From an uncultured Hyphomicrobiales bacterium (GTDB taxonomy: Bacteria; Pseudomonadota; Alphaproteobacteria; Rhizobiales; Beijerinckiaceae): DNA of 48,518 nucleotides. The notes below the pieces were generated by a model, which saw nothing but the letters and a program-made list of their open reading frames with translations, did not search any database and was not told where the DNA came from. Positions 34,501 through 43,851 of the stretch are shown one piece after another; positions within the stretch are counted from its first letter, which is position 1; each line of letters starts with the position of its first letter. The DNA lies in assembly GCA_903877935.1 (NCBI GenBank), contig CAIRGA010000087.1:1-48518 (forward strand), given 5' to 3'. The position numbers and the translations under genes were made by a program.

Positions 34501-35292
34501 GCTGTTACCCGCCAACATATAGGACCGTAAGCCGAGAAGGCCGATGGTTCCGCGGCGTGCTGCTATACGCGGTAGTTTGCTGGCATCAACGCCGATGCGA
34601 CCCGCCATCTTCGGATGATAGACACCCGTCTCAGGATATTCGACAGGCGGGTTAACTTTGACCCGTCCGCGCAACGCTTTGCGTGGGCCTGACGCATACC
34701 GATCAATGATCATGCGAACGAGATTGACGACGTTTTCATCCGACCCCGCCAGCCAATATTGGAGGGCCAGAAAATAGATCCGAACATCTTGCGCGGTACC
34801 CGGAATGAACCGGAGAATCTGCGGCAAGCGCTTCAGCATTTTCATCTGCTGCGCACCCGCCGAAGCAGGCTTGTCTTTCGAGCCGCCCCGCAATCGCTTG
34901 AGCAGGCCCGCAATTCCACCCGGCTCGCCATCCATCTTAAAGCTGCCCATGCGCGTCATTTTCATGACGTCACCCGCCGACAGGAGGCAAACCATCGCGT
35001 CGGCTGAATCGCGCTTTGCGATTAGTTCATTGATCACCGGTTTGAAGTGATCTTCCATAAACAACATACCGGCCAAAACGATATCGGCTGACACAATATC
35101 GGCCCGGCACCGCTCAAGCTTTTCGGGACGATCGATCCATTCCGATGCGCCATGGAGCGTTAGCGTGAGGCCTGGATAGTCGCGGCGTAATGTTTGAAAC
35201 GCACGGACCGCTGCACCGGCCATGTTCGTGTCCATCGATACAATAACCATCTTAAGCGGAATGGTTATGTCTGACACTTTAGCGTTTCCCAT
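31534..35292 (-). CDS. bchH: Magnesium chelatase large subunit BchH
   Basis: BchH is the porphyrin-binding subunit of Mg-chelatase, which with BchI and BchD inserts magnesium into protoporphyrin IX, the first committed step of bacteriochlorophyll synthesis. The 1252-residue protein is of family length. Recognisable stretches are [24 protein letters not shown] in the middle and [18 protein letters not shown] near residue 1090, both highly conserved in CobN/BchH proteins. The position is unusual: it follows hemA by 60 bases at the far end of the superoperon instead of lying between bchB and bchL. bchI and bchD are not in the window. Confidence 0.97.
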   Translation of the reverse strand: [1252 protein letters not shown]

Positions 35293-35352
35293 ACTCTTCG
35301 CCTTTATCGCGCTGATCCTTAGCCATCAGCGCGTATGGTTATCTCGGTTCAG

Positions 35353-36567
35353 TTATGCAACAGCACGGTTAAGAGCGCAGTGTGACCAAAGCTCCGATAA
35401 CGCGCCGACTAGGTGATCAATGTCAGCATCGGAATGAAGCGGTGTCGGTGTGATGCGCAAACGCTCGGTGCCGCGCGGTACCGTTGGATAATTGATCGGC
35501 TGAATATAGATGCCATAGCGATCCATCAGAAGATCGCTGATCCATTTGCACTTCTTAGCGTCGCCCACCATGACGGGGACGATATGGCTATCATTGCGCA
35601 TATAGGGCACACCGGCCGCGTCAAGCTTCATGCGTAAGCGCTGAACACGGTCACGCTGGCCCGTACGCTCGGTATTGGATGTCTTTAGATGACGGATCGA
35701 CGCCGCAGCCGCAGCAGCCGCAGCCGGCGGCAAGGCTGTCGTGAAAATAAAGCCCGAAGCAAAGCTGCGCACGAAGTCACACAAAGCGGCAGAGGCCGCG
35801 ATATAGCCACCAACAACGCCGAAGGCCTTGCCCAATGTGCCCTCGATGACGGTGAGGCGATCCATCAAGCCTTCACGCTCGGCAATGCCGCCACCGCGCG
35901 GACCATACATACCAACCGCGTGTACTTCGTCGAGATAGGTCATTGCGCCATAGTGATCGGCCAAATCGCAGATTTCTTTAATCGGCCCGATATCGCCATC
36001 CATCGAATAAACCGACTCAAAGGCGATGAGTTTCGGCCGCTCGGGATCCAGCGTCTTGAGGATGCGCTCAAGATCGGCCACATCATTATGCTTAAAAATA
36101 TGCCGCTCCGCACGGCTATGCTTGATCCCTTCGATCATCGACGCATGGTTGCCGGCATCCGACAAAATGATGCAGTTCGGAATGAGTGCGCCAAGCGTGC
36201 CAAGCGCCGCCCAATTCGATACGTAGCCGGAGGTAAACAGCAGCGCGCTCTCTTTGCCGTGCAAATCGGCAAGCTCGGTCTCAAGCTCGACATGGTACCG
36301 ATTGGTACCAGATATATTGCGCGTGCCACCGGCGCCCACACCGCACAAATCAATCGCCTCATGCATCGCTTTGATGACAGTCGGGTTTTGTCCCATGCCA
36401 AGATAGTCATTCGAGCACCACACCCGAATTTCGCTTTCGCCTTTTTCCGACCGATGGATCGCCGATGGAAATCCACCCGCTTTACGCTCCAAATTGGCAA
36501 AGATGCGATAACGGCCATCGTTGCGGAGCGTATCGAGTTCGTTCTTAAAAAAAGCTTCGTAATTCAT
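35353..36567 (-). CDS. hemA: 5-Aminolevulinate synthase
   Basis: HemA condenses glycine and succinyl-CoA to 5-aminolevulinate, the start of heme and bacteriochlorophyll synthesis by the Shemin pathway of Alphaproteobacteria. The 404-residue PLP enzyme has [12 protein letters not shown] at 51-62, [13 protein letters not shown] at 136-148, the aspartate in [17 protein letters not shown], and the PLP lysine K247 in [10 protein letters not shown]. An unusual run of eight alanines follows ALPP at about residue 275. Its place between puhE and bchH in the photosynthesis operon suggests coordinated tetrapyrrole supply; a second housekeeping copy elsewhere is possible. Confidence 0.97.
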   Translation of the reverse strand: MNYEAFFKNELDTLRNDGRYRIFANLERKAGGFPSAIHRSEKGESEIRVWCSNDYLGMGQNPTVIKAMHEAIDLCGVGAGGTRNISGTNRYHVELETELADLHGKESALLFTSGYVSNWAALGTLGALIPNCIILSDAGNHASMIEGIKHSRAERHIFKHNDVADLERILKTLDPERPKLIAFESVYSMDGDIGPIKEICDLADHYGAMTYLDEVHAVGMYGPRGGGIAEREGLMDRLTVIEGTLGKAFGVVGGYIAASAALCDFVRSFASGFIFTTALPPAAAAAAAASIRHLKTSNTERTGQRDRVQRLRMKLDAAGVPYMRNDSHIVPVMVGDAKKCKWISDLLMDRYGIYIQPINYPTVPRGTERLRITPTPLHSDADIDHLVGALSELWSHCALNRAVA

Positions 36568-36608
36568 AGCATAGGTTCCAGCTTCGATCGGTTCGGCAGA
36601 ACGTCACA

Positions 36609-37457
36609 TTAACAACAAGGCAGGTCTGTTTTGGGGGTTAGGGTCGATTTAATCGTCGCAAACTCTACAGGATGGTCACTCCTAAAGCGCGGCGTCGCGC
36701 TCTTGGTCCGTTTCGGCAGGCTCCAATTCCATAGCCGCTCAAAAGGCAAAGGAAGCACCAGCATCCAATGCTCGACAAGCGCCAAGGCCATCATGGTAGC
36801 CAACAGGGTAAATCCAATCCGGTCCGTCTCCGTGGTCGCATCTGCAACCTTGCCCATCAGAAAAAAAGTACCCGTCGTGGCCAGCGTGACAGACAGCGGA
36901 AAAAGCAAATTCATCGGCTGCTGGTTAAGAAAGCTCTTCAAAAATTCCATATGCGGCGGAACGAATTCTTCCGAAACATTTCTGACGCCCAGAAAGACAT
37001 TCAATCGCGCGCTAAGGTTCATTGCCCACAACAATCCATAGGTCCAAAGCCCGATCTGGTTTGCGCCCCCATAAGTAAGCATAGCAATAATGACAGCAAC
37101 TGCAATGATTGCGCTTTCGTGCCAGATATTAGCCTCGATCGCGTGCCAAAAATGCCGTATGCCCGAGCAGCCCTCGTCGCAGCGGTCTTTGCGAATACCG
37201 GTTACAAAGCCGAGATAGAGACTGATTTCTTGCCACCCCCAAGCCAATAAACCAGCTGAAAACGCGATATAAACGGAGGTCGTGTCGTTCGAGTCCGCCG
37301 TCTCACGCAGTACAACCAGCGCCACCAGCAAAAGGCCGGTTGCCCCCAGCATGCTCCATTTGAAGGTGCGCGCGGGAAGATTATCGAGATAGAAAATCGT
37401 TCCCGTGGTGAACCACCAGATGAATAAGGCTGCTAGAACGGGAACGGCATATTGCAT
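36609..37457 (-). CDS. puhE: Photosynthetic complex assembly protein PuhE
   Basis: This 282-residue membrane protein belongs to the PuhE/DUF3623 family, with about seven or eight hydrophobic segments. It is implicated in reaction-centre and light-harvesting assembly; its mutants in Rhodobacter change photosystem levels. I use the ATG at 37457 (MQYAVPVLAALFIWWFTTG), since the frame upstream overlaps acsF. A conserved stretch reads WHESAIIAVAVIIAMLTYGGANQIGLWTYGLLWAMNLSARLNVFLG. It lies 19 bases after acsF and 41 bases before hemA in the usual acsF-puhE-hemA order. Confidence 0.93.
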   Translation of the reverse strand: MQYAVPVLAALFIWWFTTGTIFYLDNLPARTFKWSMLGATGLLLVALVVLRETADSNDTTSVYIAFSAGLLAWGWQEISLYLGFVTGIRKDRCDEGCSGIRHFWHAIEANIWHESAIIAVAVIIAMLTYGGANQIGLWTYGLLWAMNLSARLNVFLGVRNVSEEFVPPHMEFLKSFLNQQPMNLLFPLSVTLATTGTFFLMGKVADATTETDRIGFTLLATMMALALVEHWMLVLPLPFERLWNWSLPKRTKSATPRFRSDHPVEFATIKSTLTPKTDLPCC

Positions 37458-37476
37458 GGTCAAAATTCCGTTTGGC

Positions 37477-38544
37477 TTACCAGGTAGGCGCGAGCCGAAT
37501 TTCGGCATTCAGGCCCTTCTTCTTGGCCGGTATCATGTAGAGCCTGAGGAAGGTGAAGCCAGCTGCTGCAGCGGTTGCTATCTTGTTCAGCTTCGCCGCG
37601 ATCCCGCCCTTGGCCTGCACCTTTGCGGCCTTCTCGCTAATCTCGAGCAGACGATCAAGCCCAGCATAAAAGGCGGGATGATCGAGATCGAGTTCGAGCG
37701 GAAAGGTTTGACGCGAAATTTCGGTCGTGATGCGGAAAACCTTATCGTCATAATCCTTGATGCTCATGCCCAACGCCTCATGGAAATGCGGCCGCTGATG
37801 GTCGCGAACATACATCGTTGCGAACACCGCCAAGAGGAAGAATTTGACCCAATATTTATTGAGCCCTTCCAAGAGATGCGGATTGGCCCGCATCAAAAGC
37901 GCAAAGGCCTCGCCATGGCGGAACTCGTCATTGCACCATTTTTCAAACCATTTGAAAATCGGGTGAAAGCGACGATCCGGATTGGCCTGCAATTGACGGA
38001 AAATCGTGATGTAACGGGCATATCCGATCTTCTCGGAAAGATAGGTCGCGTAGAAAATGAATTTCGGCTGGAAATAGGTATATTTCTTCGCTTTCGTCAG
38101 AAATCCCAAATCGACGCCAATATTGAAGTCTTTGAGCGTGTCGTTGATAAAGCCCGCATGGCGGGACTCATCCCGCGCCATAAACTTGAAGAGCTCACAA
38201 ATATCCGGGTTCGTCCCGCGCTTGCGCATTTCTGAGTAAAGAATACAGCCTGAGAATTCCGACGTTAGAGAGGATACGAGGAAATCAACGAATTCCTTGC
38301 GTAATCCTTCGGGTAAATCGTCAAGCGAGACGTCATCCCATTCTTCCGAACGTTTGAAATGGAGCTTATTCGGATCCGAGCGCATTTCACCAATGAGCTT
38401 ATCCCATTCGTCACGCACAGGAGACACATCAATGCGGTCAAGCGCATCAAAATCGGTCGTATAAAAACGGGGGCTTAGTACGGTGCTCGCTTGAGCCATT
38501 TCAGCCGTATCCCGTGCGGATATGCTTAATCGTTCAATGGTCAT
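37477..38544 (-). CDS. acsF: Mg-protoporphyrin IX monomethyl ester oxidative cyclase AcsF
   Basis: AcsF is the oxygen-dependent cyclase that forms ring E of bacteriochlorophyll, acting on Mg-protoporphyrin monomethyl ester made by BchM. The 355-residue protein is a non-heme diiron enzyme; the ligands are expected in [23 protein letters not shown] and [18 protein letters not shown], all of which are intact. Its presence, with no bchE in the window, indicates pigment synthesis under air. It overlaps the preceding 99-residue gene by four bases (ATGA) and is followed by puhE. Confidence 0.96.
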   Translation of the reverse strand: MTIERLSISARDTAEMAQASTVLSPRFYTTDFDALDRIDVSPVRDEWDKLIGEMRSDPNKLHFKRSEEWDDVSLDDLPEGLRKEFVDFLVSSLTSEFSGCILYSEMRKRGTNPDICELFKFMARDESRHAGFINDTLKDFNIGVDLGFLTKAKKYTYFQPKFIFYATYLSEKIGYARYITIFRQLQANPDRRFHPIFKWFEKWCNDEFRHGEAFALLMRANPHLLEGLNKYWVKFFLLAVFATMYVRDHQRPHFHEALGMSIKDYDDKVFRITTEISRQTFPLELDLDHPAFYAGLDRLLEISEKAAKVQAKGGIAAKLNKIATAAAAGFTFLRLYMIPAKKKGLNAEIRLAPTW

Positions 38545-38840
38545 AGCTCTTCTCCCGAGAAGCTGAATTCCAGTAATTCCATAAACTCAAGATCACCCGT
38601 CAACTTCACCCATTGCTGTTCAAGCCACCCTGCGCGGCGAATTGTCGCTTGGCGGCGCTCAATGCGCGTTTCGCCATAAGGAACACGAATTTCTTGGCCA
38701 TGGACGAGCACCTCATCGCCGGGGCGGACTTTAACGTCACCGTCGAGCTCGACATGGGCCGCAAGGCTTTCAAACGTATTGACAACATGAACCGTGCACA
38801 TCACGTCCTCACGCACGTCTTTTGCAAATGGATTCAGCAT
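38541..38840 (-). CDS. Conserved 99-residue photosynthesis cluster protein
   Basis: This is a small soluble protein of 99 residues, between puhC and acsF, a position where other alphaproteobacterial photosynthesis clusters also carry a short gene. The start [36 protein letters not shown] and the middle [20 protein letters not shown] look like a beta-rich fold with acidic and basic patches; no cofactor motif is visible. It overlaps puhC by one base and acsF by four, so translation is coupled. A role in cyclase or photosystem assembly is inferred from position only. Confidence 0.85.
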   Translation of the reverse strand: MLNPFAKDVREDVMCTVHVVNTFESLAAHVELDGDVKVRPGDEVLVHGQEIRVPYGETRIERRQATIRRAGWLEQQWVKLTGDLEFMELLEFSFSGEEL

Positions 38841-39316
38841 CAGCCCTGCCCTCCTTGGTTAGCAAGATGTGATTGGCTTTTCAAAAACGCCTTGAACACA
38901 TCAGCATTGGTGTGCCCATAGGCATCCAAATCAAGTGTCACTTTGGTTTCATCATCGATCAACAAGACCATGCCATTGGCAAGGCGCTCGAGCAGCATGG
39001 GGGCTTTTAGCGAGGCTTCATTTTGCTTCCGCGTCCGCATCATGCCGCGCATCATGCCGCGCAAAAATCCGTTGGTGCCGGGTGCGGCTATGGCAACGGT
39101 TTCTTCGGTCTCGGAATCATAGACATGCACGCTTCCGTCAGACGCATCTTCAAACCGCAAGCTACGGCTCTCGGCCACTGCCGTTTTAACAAGATCGGTC
39201 AGTGCGGGTGCCGGCGACATCCGAGCCAAGGCCACGGAGGTAAGGGTGGCAACAATCAACAGACCTGCTGCTAAAAGCGGGGTGCGGGGAAAAAGAATAT
39301 CGGCCTTCTGTTGCAT
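38840..39316 (-). CDS. puhC: Photosynthetic complex assembly protein PuhC
   Basis: This 158-residue protein has one N-terminal membrane segment (PLLAAGLLIVATLTSVALA, about residues 13-32) and a periplasmic domain, as in PuhC. That protein is needed for good assembly of the reaction-centre/light-harvesting 1 core complex. Family-like stretches are ESRSLRFEDASDGSVHVYDSET and GTNGFLRGMMRGMMRTR. It follows puhB after seven bases and overlaps the next gene by one base. Confidence 0.92.
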   Translation of the reverse strand: MQQKADILFPRTPLLAAGLLIVATLTSVALARMSPAPALTDLVKTAVAESRSLRFEDASDGSVHVYDSETEETVAIAAPGTNGFLRGMMRGMMRTRKQNEASLKAPMLLERLANGMVLLIDDETKVTLDLDAYGHTNADVFKAFLKSQSHLANQGGQG

Positions 39317-39323
39317 GGGGTCC

Positions 39324-39968
39324 TCAGGCGGTCACGACATGGGTGGCAAAACGAACAGATTTTTGCGCAATGGGCAGCGGCGCTACAGGCTTGCCTTGCA
39401 AAGTATCGCCAAGAAGGCTTGCTACTTTCATCGCGTCCGGTATCGCACGCAACATGGGTTGTGGATGTTTCAGACGAAACGGACGCGCATGTGGCCATAA
39501 AATAAGCCATGCAAGCCGATCTTCACCTTTGAGCTCAACCGGAATATCGCCCGCGCCCGAGGCATAGGTCCGCAAGCCCGCGGATTCAATCAGGGCGAAA
39601 GGAAGGTTAAGCGAAATCGGCAACGCGATGCCGATGCGCAACACGATACGCTTCGTTGTAATCGTATAGATGGTGGTTCGCGCGCTGGCCCATGCCAAGC
39701 CGGACAAGATACCAACGGCCAACAAAGTAAGCGGAAGATACCAAAGAATAGGCTTTGCCGCTTCCATCAGTGAAGCCCCATCCGACAAACGGAAGAGAAC
39801 CGTCAACAGCGTAATCGTTGCAAAATAGACGGCTACTTTACGAACATGAAAGGCATGCGCCGCCATATCCTGCCACCGGGGTGAACCTTGCCACAGCATC
39901 CGTTCACCCTGAGGTAGAACTTCAGGCAGGCCCCTTACCGGATCAAAGTCAAAATCATCATGACTCAT
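39324..39968 (-). CDS. puhB: Photosynthetic complex assembly protein PuhB
   Basis: PuhB (214 residues) is a membrane protein with two or three hydrophobic segments near residues 45-90 and a PH-like domain in the cytosol (TITTKRIVLRIGIALPISLNLPF). In Rhodobacter it assists reaction-centre assembly. The N terminus EVLPQGERMLWQGSPRW is typical. It overlaps puhA by four bases (ATGA) and is followed by puhC. Confidence 0.93.
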   Translation of the reverse strand: MSHDDFDFDPVRGLPEVLPQGERMLWQGSPRWQDMAAHAFHVRKVAVYFATITLLTVLFRLSDGASLMEAAKPILWYLPLTLLAVGILSGLAWASARTTIYTITTKRIVLRIGIALPISLNLPFALIESAGLRTYASGAGDIPVELKGEDRLAWLILWPHARPFRLKHPQPMLRAIPDAMKVASLLGDTLQGKPVAPLPIAQKSVRFATHVVTA

Positions 39969-40726
39969 AGCAAGGACTCCGCCCGTTCCGGCGTGGCATA
40001 GAGAGTGCCGCCTGCGTAATAGGCACAGATTTTGTCTTCCTCGAGACGCGTTACAAAATCGGCATTTTTATGGGCAGGAACGGTCGCAAAATGTTTGCCC
40101 AGGATCGAGCGAACGGTGACCGTGTGCTTTGAGCGGCTGATCCGTGTCATCGTCGTTGGCAACAAAACCGTCCGGCCTTCAACGTCTACCTCGAAATAGC
40201 GGATAATGGCTTCGGCGCGATCGAGCCAAACATCTTTCACGGTGCCGCCCATTTTTCCATCGGCCCCTACCACGGACATGCCACGGGGATCGGGATCACT
40301 GTGATCAATATGCCAATCGGGAACCGTGCGGAGCGGTACAATCTTGGGCGTCCCGTGAATGGTGACATCCGGTATGTCTTGCCGCTCCGCATAGGCTGCA
40401 GGGCCAACACCATCCAGCATCGGATCACCATCGGGCTTTAGCGGTGCGCCGAGGAAACGAGCGTTAGGAGAGGCTTTGATGGGGCGAGAATCATAAGGCT
40501 CTTCGCGCGGTGCCTCGACCTCAGAGCCATCGGCCAATAAAAAGGTCTTCGGTGCTGGGATCGCAGGAAATCCTTGAACCACAATGCCCGCCCGCTCGGT
40601 TTCAAGCGGATATCCTTCGCGCTTGTCTTCGCGGTGCAAATAATAAATCACAGCGGCCAGAAAGCCCCAAAAGAGGTAGAGCGTTATCTGGGCTACATCG
40701 AAGTAACTTGTGATGGCTGCGTGCAT
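39965..40726 (-). CDS. puhA: Photosynthetic reaction centre H subunit
   Basis: PuhA is the H subunit of the type II reaction centre; it caps the L and M subunits and helps proton delivery to the secondary quinone. The 253-residue protein has one N-terminal membrane helix (about residues 12-30, LYLFWGFLAAVIYYL) and a large cytoplasmic domain with the family segments VDVEGRTVLLPTTMTRIS and VRSILGKHFATVPA. It lies one base after lhaA and overlaps puhB. Its presence implies a pufLM operon elsewhere in the genome. Confidence 0.97.
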   Translation of the reverse strand: MHAAITSYFDVAQITLYLFWGFLAAVIYYLHREDKREGYPLETERAGIVVQGFPAIPAPKTFLLADGSEVEAPREEPYDSRPIKASPNARFLGAPLKPDGDPMLDGVGPAAYAERQDIPDVTIHGTPKIVPLRTVPDWHIDHSDPDPRGMSVVGADGKMGGTVKDVWLDRAEAIIRYFEVDVEGRTVLLPTTMTRISRSKHTVTVRSILGKHFATVPAHKNADFVTRLEEDKICAYYAGGTLYATPERAESLL

Positions 40727-40727
40727 G

Positions 40728-42212
40728 TCAGGCCTCCCTATATCCTTCTACCCGTCCTTCTTCCCAAGTGGTTTTTACTTCCCAAGCGGTTTTTGGAGGG
40801 TTGCGCCGCGTGGCGCGGCTATTGCTGGAACCCACTAAGGGCCCCACGATCATCAACGTCGCAAAAAGCAACGCAATTTCTAAAATGAAAACCACTATAT
40901 ATCCCGTGGCCGGGTCAATCAGCGCAGAGCCGAAGGTTCCCGACATCGCAGCTTTTGATAGTAGGTCGCGGGCAGCCCCGCTAAAGGCGATGCTTAAACC
41001 CGCGCAGGTTGCTTGAGCGCCACCCCATGTGCCCAGCAAAATCCCGCTCATGCCCGTATTCGCAAGGCCCATGGTTGCCGTCAGCGTTCCAACCGCAAAC
41101 AGTCCTGCGCCGATACCCACGCCGAAGCAACCGCTGCGGAACAGGCCAACCGCAGCCGCAAGCGGCGATAAGACAACAACACCAAACGAAATGATCCCGA
41201 CCAGAAGACCGATCGACGAGACTTTCATCGCATCAATCCGTTGGTTCAAAAGCTGTTCGGACAAGATAAAGCCAATCAGCATACCACCGGCCAAAACCGC
41301 CATTAGCAAAGTCGTTTGACCAACAGCCAAGCCAAAAATCTGTCCGCCGAAGGGCTCAAGCAGAATGTCTTGCATATTGAAGGCGGCGGTTCCCAAGCCA
41401 ACAACCACCATCAACCGGCCAAAGCCCGGCAAGCGGTTAAGCCTCGCCCAAGCATCTTTAAAATCGAGGCTTTTCTCTTGGGCCTGATCCTCACCCTCCC
41501 GGCGACGCGGTTCCATCTGCCAAAGGGCAATGCCGTTAAAGACAATCGTCAAAAGCGCCACGCCTTGAATAAGTTGGATCAGGCGGATCTCGTTAAACGT
41601 CTTTAAAATGAGGCTATAGGCAACCGCACTGCCAACCATGCCGACCAGCAGCATCGTAAACAACAGTGCCACAACACGCGGGCGCACTTCTTCGGGTGCC
41701 AAATCATTGGCCAAAGCCAGACCTGCGGTCTGTGTCGTGTTGAGGCCCGCGCCGACCAACAAAAAGGCGAGCCCCGCTCCCAATTGGCCGTAAATCATCG
41801 GTCCCGTTGTATCGCCGGAGAGTAGCAAGAGAGCGAAAGGCATAATCGCAAAGCCGCCAAACTGCATCATGGTGCCAAACCAAATATAGGGCACCCGTTT
41901 CCAGCCCAAAACCGAGCGATGCGTGTCCGACTTATAACCAATCAAAGCACGAAACGGCGCGAACACAACCGGCAAAGAAACCATCAAGCCGACAAGCCAG
42001 GCGGGCACAGCGAGTTCAACAATCATAATGCGGTTAAGCGTACCCGTGAGCAGCACCGTCGCCATACCAACCGAAATCTGGAACAAAGCCAGGCGCAGCA
42101 ATTTGCCGAGCGGAAGCTCGACCGTTGCCGCATCGGCGAAGGGCAGGAATTGCGGGCCAACCCGCTGCCACCCTTGCGCGATTTTCGAGTTGATGTGGCG
42201 GAAGCCTTTCAT
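40728..42212 (-). CDS. lhaA: Light-harvesting 1 assembly protein LhaA (PucC family)
   Basis: LhaA is a 12-helix membrane protein of the PucC/BCD family, related to the major facilitator superfamily, needed for efficient assembly of the light-harvesting 1 complex. The 494-residue sequence has an N-terminal amphipathic part followed by repeated hydrophobic segments; FAPFRALIGYKSDTHRSVLGWKRVPYIWFGTM near residues 85-115 is highly characteristic. It overlaps bchM by four bases and precedes puhA by one, in the conserved bchM-lhaA-puhA order. Confidence 0.96.
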   Translation of the reverse strand: MKGFRHINSKIAQGWQRVGPQFLPFADAATVELPLGKLLRLALFQISVGMATVLLTGTLNRIMIVELAVPAWLVGLMVSLPVVFAPFRALIGYKSDTHRSVLGWKRVPYIWFGTMMQFGGFAIMPFALLLLSGDTTGPMIYGQLGAGLAFLLVGAGLNTTQTAGLALANDLAPEEVRPRVVALLFTMLLVGMVGSAVAYSLILKTFNEIRLIQLIQGVALLTIVFNGIALWQMEPRRREGEDQAQEKSLDFKDAWARLNRLPGFGRLMVVVGLGTAAFNMQDILLEPFGGQIFGLAVGQTTLLMAVLAGGMLIGFILSEQLLNQRIDAMKVSSIGLLVGIISFGVVVLSPLAAAVGLFRSGCFGVGIGAGLFAVGTLTATMGLANTGMSGILLGTWGGAQATCAGLSIAFSGAARDLLSKAAMSGTFGSALIDPATGYIVVFILEIALLFATLMIVGPLVGSSNSRATRRNPPKTAWEVKTTWEEGRVEGYREA

Positions 42213-42906
42213 ACCCGCTTCAACTCCTGCGCTTTGGAGTGATAAAAGCCGCTTGTGATGTGCTGATCGCGACCAAGCTCCCAGCCTTCAAACCGTTCGT
42301 CGCGATGCACCGTAATCGCCACGCGATTGGGGCGATGCGGGACAATCCAAGGTGAACGATTACCGCGTGGGAAAAGCTTGCCCACCGCCTGCATCGTACC
42401 TAGAAGAGGCGTCCATGGCGCATAGGTAAAATGCACGCCCGAGCGGCTCATCGCGGTAAAGCGTGCCAACATCGAGATCATATCGGGATAGGAATAATGG
42501 ATCACCGAATCCATGGCGACGACATGGTCAAACATCCCAAGCGATTCATCGATCATATCGCCCGCGATAAACGTGATTTTGCCTTTGCCGAGCGTTTCAG
42601 GAACGCGTTCTTTGGCAAGCTCAATCAGCGTGGGCGAGAGATCGATCGCGATGACATCCGCACCGCGTTTGGCAGCTTCAACGGCGAGTGCTCCGGTGCC
42701 GCATCCGGCATCCAATAGGCGGCAACCCGTTAGATCGTCGGGGAGAAACGAGAGGAGCGTATTGCGCATCCGGTCCCGCCCTGCGCGTACCGTGGCGCGA
42801 ATGCCGCTGACGGGCGCATCCGATGTCAGACGCGACCAAGCAGCAGCAGCCGTACGATCAAAATACGTCTCGATTTTGCCTCGGCGCTCAATATAGGTCG
42901 AAGACA

Positions 42907-42907
<1 letters not shown>
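42209..42907 (-). CDS. bchM: Mg-protoporphyrin IX methyltransferase BchM
   Basis: BchM methylates the ring C propionate of Mg-protoporphyrin IX with S-adenosylmethionine, preparing the substrate of AcsF. The 232-residue protein has the class I methyltransferase motif LLDAGCGTGALAVEAAKRGADV at about 63-84 and IDLSPTLIELA after it; VVAMDSVIHYSY is typical of the family. Its start overlaps the bchL stop by one base, and its end overlaps lhaA by four. Confidence 0.96.

Positions 42908-43851
<944 letters not shown>

Noticed and set aside
35689-36612. 307-codon plus-strand open frame opposite hemA
   Set aside because: Antisense shadow of hemA; its start is an arginine/serine-rich translation of the alanine run, with no family pattern.
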